Source of the DNA: Candidatus Zixiibacteriota bacterium
GTDB taxonomy: Bacteria > Zixibacteria > MSB-5A5 > GN15 > PGXB01
NCBI GenBank assembly: GCA_030642025.1
Contig: DAOWOO010000059.1
Location: forward strand, 1 to 7,509
Length of the DNA: 7,509 nt
Direction: 5' to 3'
Shown: positions 4,889 to 7,509 of the stretch, piece after piece
Layout of the letters: each line of letters begins with the position of its first letter
Numbering within the stretch: position 1 is the stretch's first letter
Translations under genes and position numbers: made by a program
Notes under the pieces: model-generated
The model's input: the letters and a program-made list of their open reading frames with translations, nothing else
Database searches by the model: none
Told to the model about the DNA's origin: nothing

Positions 4889-7252
4889 ATGTCCGGATTC
4901 GACAGTCATACTCTTGATGTACTGGAGTACCCCAAGATAATTTCCATTCTTGAGGGACTTTGCCTGACGCAGTACGGTACGGCGCAGACAAAACAAATTG
5001 CGCCGATAACCGATGCCCCTGAAATCCGCATCAGGCTGGACGAGGTATCCCAGATGAAGGATATCATCCAATTCGGTGCGGCGCTTCCACTTTATCGTCA
5101 GGAAGACGTCACCGAGGTTCTGGAAAGGTCGAAAACCGAAGGGTATTTGCTGGAACCGAAAGAGCTTTTGCAGGTCAAGGAGCTTATTGAGGTTTCCATG
5201 GCTCTGCACGGCTATGCTCCCGAAGAACGCGACAGGTTTCCGCTAATTGCCGCCTACCTGGCTGATATGCATCCGTATGGGCATATTAAAAAGGCCGTTG
5301 ACAAGGCCATCGACAGAGATGGTCAGGTGCTTGACGGCGCCTCGCAGAAGCTTAAACAGATTCGCGGAGATATCGGTAGCCTGCGTCGAAAGATCGTTGC
5401 CCGGCTTGACCGGATGCTTACCGAAAGGCGCAAAATGCCGGGCTGGCAGGATGATACCGTTACTCAGCGCGATGGACGCTACGTTATCCCCTTTCTGTCC
5501 GGCCAATTCCGATCTGATGCCGGGATAGTGCACGACCGCTCCCAATCCGGAGCGACACTGTATGTTGAACCCAACGAGACAGTTGAAATGAACAACCAAC
5601 TCGGTCTTCTGATGCAGGGTGAACGGCTGGAAATCGACAGGATTTTAAGAAGCCTCACCGCCCTGGTCGGCGAGGCCGCCGACGGATTACTGAGCAATGG
5701 CGGGATTATCGGGATTATCGACGCTATCCATGCCGCGGCGACTCTTTCCATTAAAACAGACGGCAACGCCCCGGTAATCAAGGGCAAGAGCTGTTTCAAT
5801 ATGATTGACTGCCGCCATCCGCTTCTTCTGTACTATACCGAGGATAATAAATCGGTGGTCGGCAATGATATCTCACTTGATCAGGGACGGCTGGCCATGA
5901 TTATTACCGGACCCAACACCGGCGGCAAAACGGTGGCGCTTAAGACCGTTGGCCTTCTGGTACTCATGGCGCAGTCGGGACTTCATATACCGGCAGACAA
6001 TAAATCAGAAATCGGTATATTTAAGAATATCCTGGCCGATATCGGCGATGAGCAGTCAATCGAATTGTCGCTGTCGACTTTCTCATCGCATATACGGCAG
6101 ATTGCCTACGCGGTCAAAAACGCCGGGCCGGATACATTGATATTATTCGATGAAATCGGCGCCGGAACCGATCCCAAGGAGGGCGCCGCGCTGGCCGAGG
6201 CGATACTGGTTAAACTAACCGGCATGAAGGCGCATGTGATTGTCACAACTCATTATTCCCAGCTTAAAACTCTGCCGATGGTACACCCGGAAATGGAAAA
6301 CGCTTCCTTTGAATTCGACAAGAAAACCCTCCAACCGACTTACCGCCTGCATGCGGGAATTCCAGGGGCATCGTATGCCGTCGAGATCGCCGAGCGGCTG
6401 GGGCTATCGAAGGATATCGCCGATAAAGCCTCGGAGCTTCTGGGCAAGGGCGAGCGGTCGCTATCCAAACTGATAGAATCTCTCGAGGCCGAACTGGCGG
6501 TGCTCCGCAAAGATAAAGGAACCCTGGAAGGCAGGCTCAAACATGCCGGACAGCTTGAAGAATATTACAAAAGCCAGAGTGAAAAGCTTAAACACGAGAT
6601 TGACCAGGCCAAGCAGGAACACCTGAAGGAGCTGGAACAGATTCTAAACGAAAGCAGAACCGAAACAGAACGGCTGGTCAAGGGAATTCGTGAATCGCAG
6701 GCATCGAAAGAGTCGGTCAAAAAAGCCCATAAGTACCTTCAGCAGGCCGAGAACAAGTTAAAACATCTCAAGAAAAAACATATGCCACAGGTATCACAGG
6801 AGGATGACCTCCAACCGGGCGACACGGTCTGGGTGGAATCTCTCAAACAGGAGGGTGAACTGGCCGAAGCACCCAAAGGTAACGAGGCCAAAGTGCGGAT
6901 CGGCAACATAATGGTCACCGTGGATACCAAAGATATTAAAAAGATCTCAGACATGAGCGATACCCGGACCGGCCGCTCCGGCATAACGTCGGCGGATAAT
7001 ACCGAAACGACCGGACCGGAGATTCAGCTTCTGGGAATGACGGTCGAGGAAGCTTCCGAGGCGCTGGATAAATTCCTTGACTCGGCGGTACTGTCCGGGT
7101 TGACACAGCTTTATGTTGTTCACGGCAAGGGTACCGGCGTATTGCGAAAGGCAATGACAGAGTTGTTGCAGAAACATCCGGCGGTGGCATCGGTCAGGCT
7201 CGGCAACTGGAATGAGGGCGGCTCCGGAGTTACAGTGGTTAAATTGAAATAG
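4889..7252 (+). CDS. mutS2: MutS2 (RqcU-type) ATPase with C-terminal Smr domain
   Basis: This is a full-length 787-aa MutS2. The N-terminal core (about 1-300) includes SGATLYVEP (220-228). The ATPase has Walker A GPNTGGKT (341-348), the STFSSH loop (396-401), Walker B LILFDEIGAGTDP (417-429) and the TTHYSQLK histidine switch (453-460). A long charged coiled-coil (about 520-635) follows, then a KOW-like stretch (about 641-685) and an Smr domain (about 711-787) with HGKG (745-748). It lacks the N-terminal mismatch-recognition domain of MutS. MutS2 is associated with suppression of homologous recombination and, in Bacillus, with splitting collided ribosomes for quality control. The Smr motif usually reading LDLR is IQLL here (712-715), so its nuclease activity is doubtful. 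GGAG stands eight bases before the ATG. Confidence 0.95.
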   Translation: MSGFDSHTLDVLEYPKIISILEGLCLTQYGTAQTKQIAPITDAPEIRIRLDEVSQMKDIIQFGAALPLYRQEDVTEVLERSKTEGYLLEPKELLQVKELIEVSMALHGYAPEERDRFPLIAAYLADMHPYGHIKKAVDKAIDRDGQVLDGASQKLKQIRGDIGSLRRKIVARLDRMLTERRKMPGWQDDTVTQRDGRYVIPFLSGQFRSDAGIVHDRSQSGATLYVEPNETVEMNNQLGLLMQGERLEIDRILRSLTALVGEAADGLLSNGGIIGIIDAIHAAATLSIKTDGNAPVIKGKSCFNMIDCRHPLLLYYTEDNKSVVGNDISLDQGRLAMIITGPNTGGKTVALKTVGLLVLMAQSGLHIPADNKSEIGIFKNILADIGDEQSIELSLSTFSSHIRQIAYAVKNAGPDTLILFDEIGAGTDPKEGAALAEAILVKLTGMKAHVIVTTHYSQLKTLPMVHPEMENASFEFDKKTLQPTYRLHAGIPGASYAVEIAERLGLSKDIADKASELLGKGERSLSKLIESLEAELAVLRKDKGTLEGRLKHAGQLEEYYKSQSEKLKHEIDQAKQEHLKELEQILNESRTETERLVKGIRESQASKESVKKAHKYLQQAENKLKHLKKKHMPQVSQEDDLQPGDTVWVESLKQEGELAEAPKGNEAKVRIGNIMVTVDTKDIKKISDMSDTRTGRSGITSADNTETTGPEIQLLGMTVEEASEALDKFLDSAVLSGLTQLYVVHGKGTGVLRKAMTELLQKHPAVASVRLGNWNEGGSGVTVVKLK

Positions 7253-7259
7253 TCATGGC

Positions 7260-7509
7260 ATGATTCCGCAGGAAACAATAGAGCAAATTCGACAGGCAAC
7301 CGATATTGTCGATCTGATCAGCCAGTATTTGCGTCTTAAAAAAAGAGGACGCAATTATTTCGGAGTATGCCCTTTTCATGTCGAGAAGACTCCCTCTTTT
7401 TCCGTCGCGCCTGAAAAGCAGATTTTTCATTGTTTCGGGTGCGGCGCCAGCGGCAATGTCTTCTCATTTTTAATGCAGCATGAGAACATGACCTTTGTGG
7501 AGGCGGTTC
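7260..7509 (+). CDS. dnaG: DNA primase DnaG, N-terminal fragment (cut by window edge)
   Basis: The first 83 codons of DnaG are present. DnaG makes the RNA primers for replication and works with the DnaB helicase. The N-terminal zinc-binding domain is complete in its ligands: C37 and H40 in GVCPFHVEKTPSFSV, and C58 and C61 in IFHCFGCGASGNVFSF. The opening IPQETIEQIRQATDIVDLIS is typical of primase. The ATG at 7260 is the first possible start, because an in-frame TGA lies at 7245-7247. It begins seven bases after the mutS2 stop and has no Shine-Dalgarno sequence, which suggests coupling to mutS2 translation. An ATGGCATGA triplet string (7255-7263) overlaps the start. In related operons rpoD often follows dnaG, but that lies outside this window. 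Confidence 0.96.
   Translation, partial: MIPQETIEQIRQATDIVDLISQYLRLKKRGRNYFGVCPFHVEKTPSFSVAPEKQIFHCFGCGASGNVFSFLMQHENMTFVEAV

Noticed and set aside
4817..5209. 130-aa minus-strand frame spanning the mutS2 start and the terminator
   Set aside because: It is antisense to conserved MutS2 coding sequence, covers a clear terminator hairpin, and shows no domain.
5702..5719. Tandem 9-base repeat GGGATTATC x2 inside mutS2
   Set aside because: It simply encodes Gly-Ile-Ile twice in frame within a conserved region; two copies are too few to call a functional repeat.

Overview
The window is a stretch of bacterial chromosome filled with housekeeping genes. No mobile element, phage gene, CRISPR array, tRNA or rRNA is visible. 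The base composition is fairly balanced. The organism appears to be a flagellated bacterium, because motA/motB are present and MotB carries a peptidoglycan-binding domain. The combination of a yebC-ruvC-ruvA cluster with an rpsU-yqeY-cvpA-mutS2-dnaG run fits an uncultured lineage such as the Zixibacteria/FCB-type phyla, but that placement is only a guess; the sequence alone does not fix the phylum.

Layout, left half (minus strand). Reading right to left: motA, motB, then a 126-base gap holding a probable promoter, then yebC, ruvC and the first 29 codons of ruvA, which runs off the left edge. MotA and MotB form the proton- or sodium-driven stator of the flagellar motor. YebC is a TACO1-type translation factor, formerly annotated as a regulator. 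RuvC and RuvA resolve and bind Holliday junctions. A sigma-28 (FliA)-like motif upstream of motA suggests expression with late flagellar genes and argues for a shorter MotA start.

Right half (plus strand). A divergent intergenic region carries a good sigma-70-type promoter followed by a strong ribosome-binding site for rpsU. Then come yqeY, cvpA, an intrinsic terminator, mutS2, and the first 83 codons of dnaG, which runs off the right edge. This is a variant of the rpsU-dnaG-rpoD macromolecular synthesis operon with three genes placed between rpsU and dnaG. MutS2 has a complete ATPase, a KOW-like segment and a C-terminal Smr domain; the Smr domain lacks the usual LDLR-type motif.

I see no evidence for a wholly new system. 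The points most worth a second look are the promoter/palindrome/terminator overlap before mutS2, the atypical Smr motif, the sigma-28-like site at motA, and two start codons without a Shine-Dalgarno sequence (ruvC, dnaG) that each overlap a tiny upstream reading frame.
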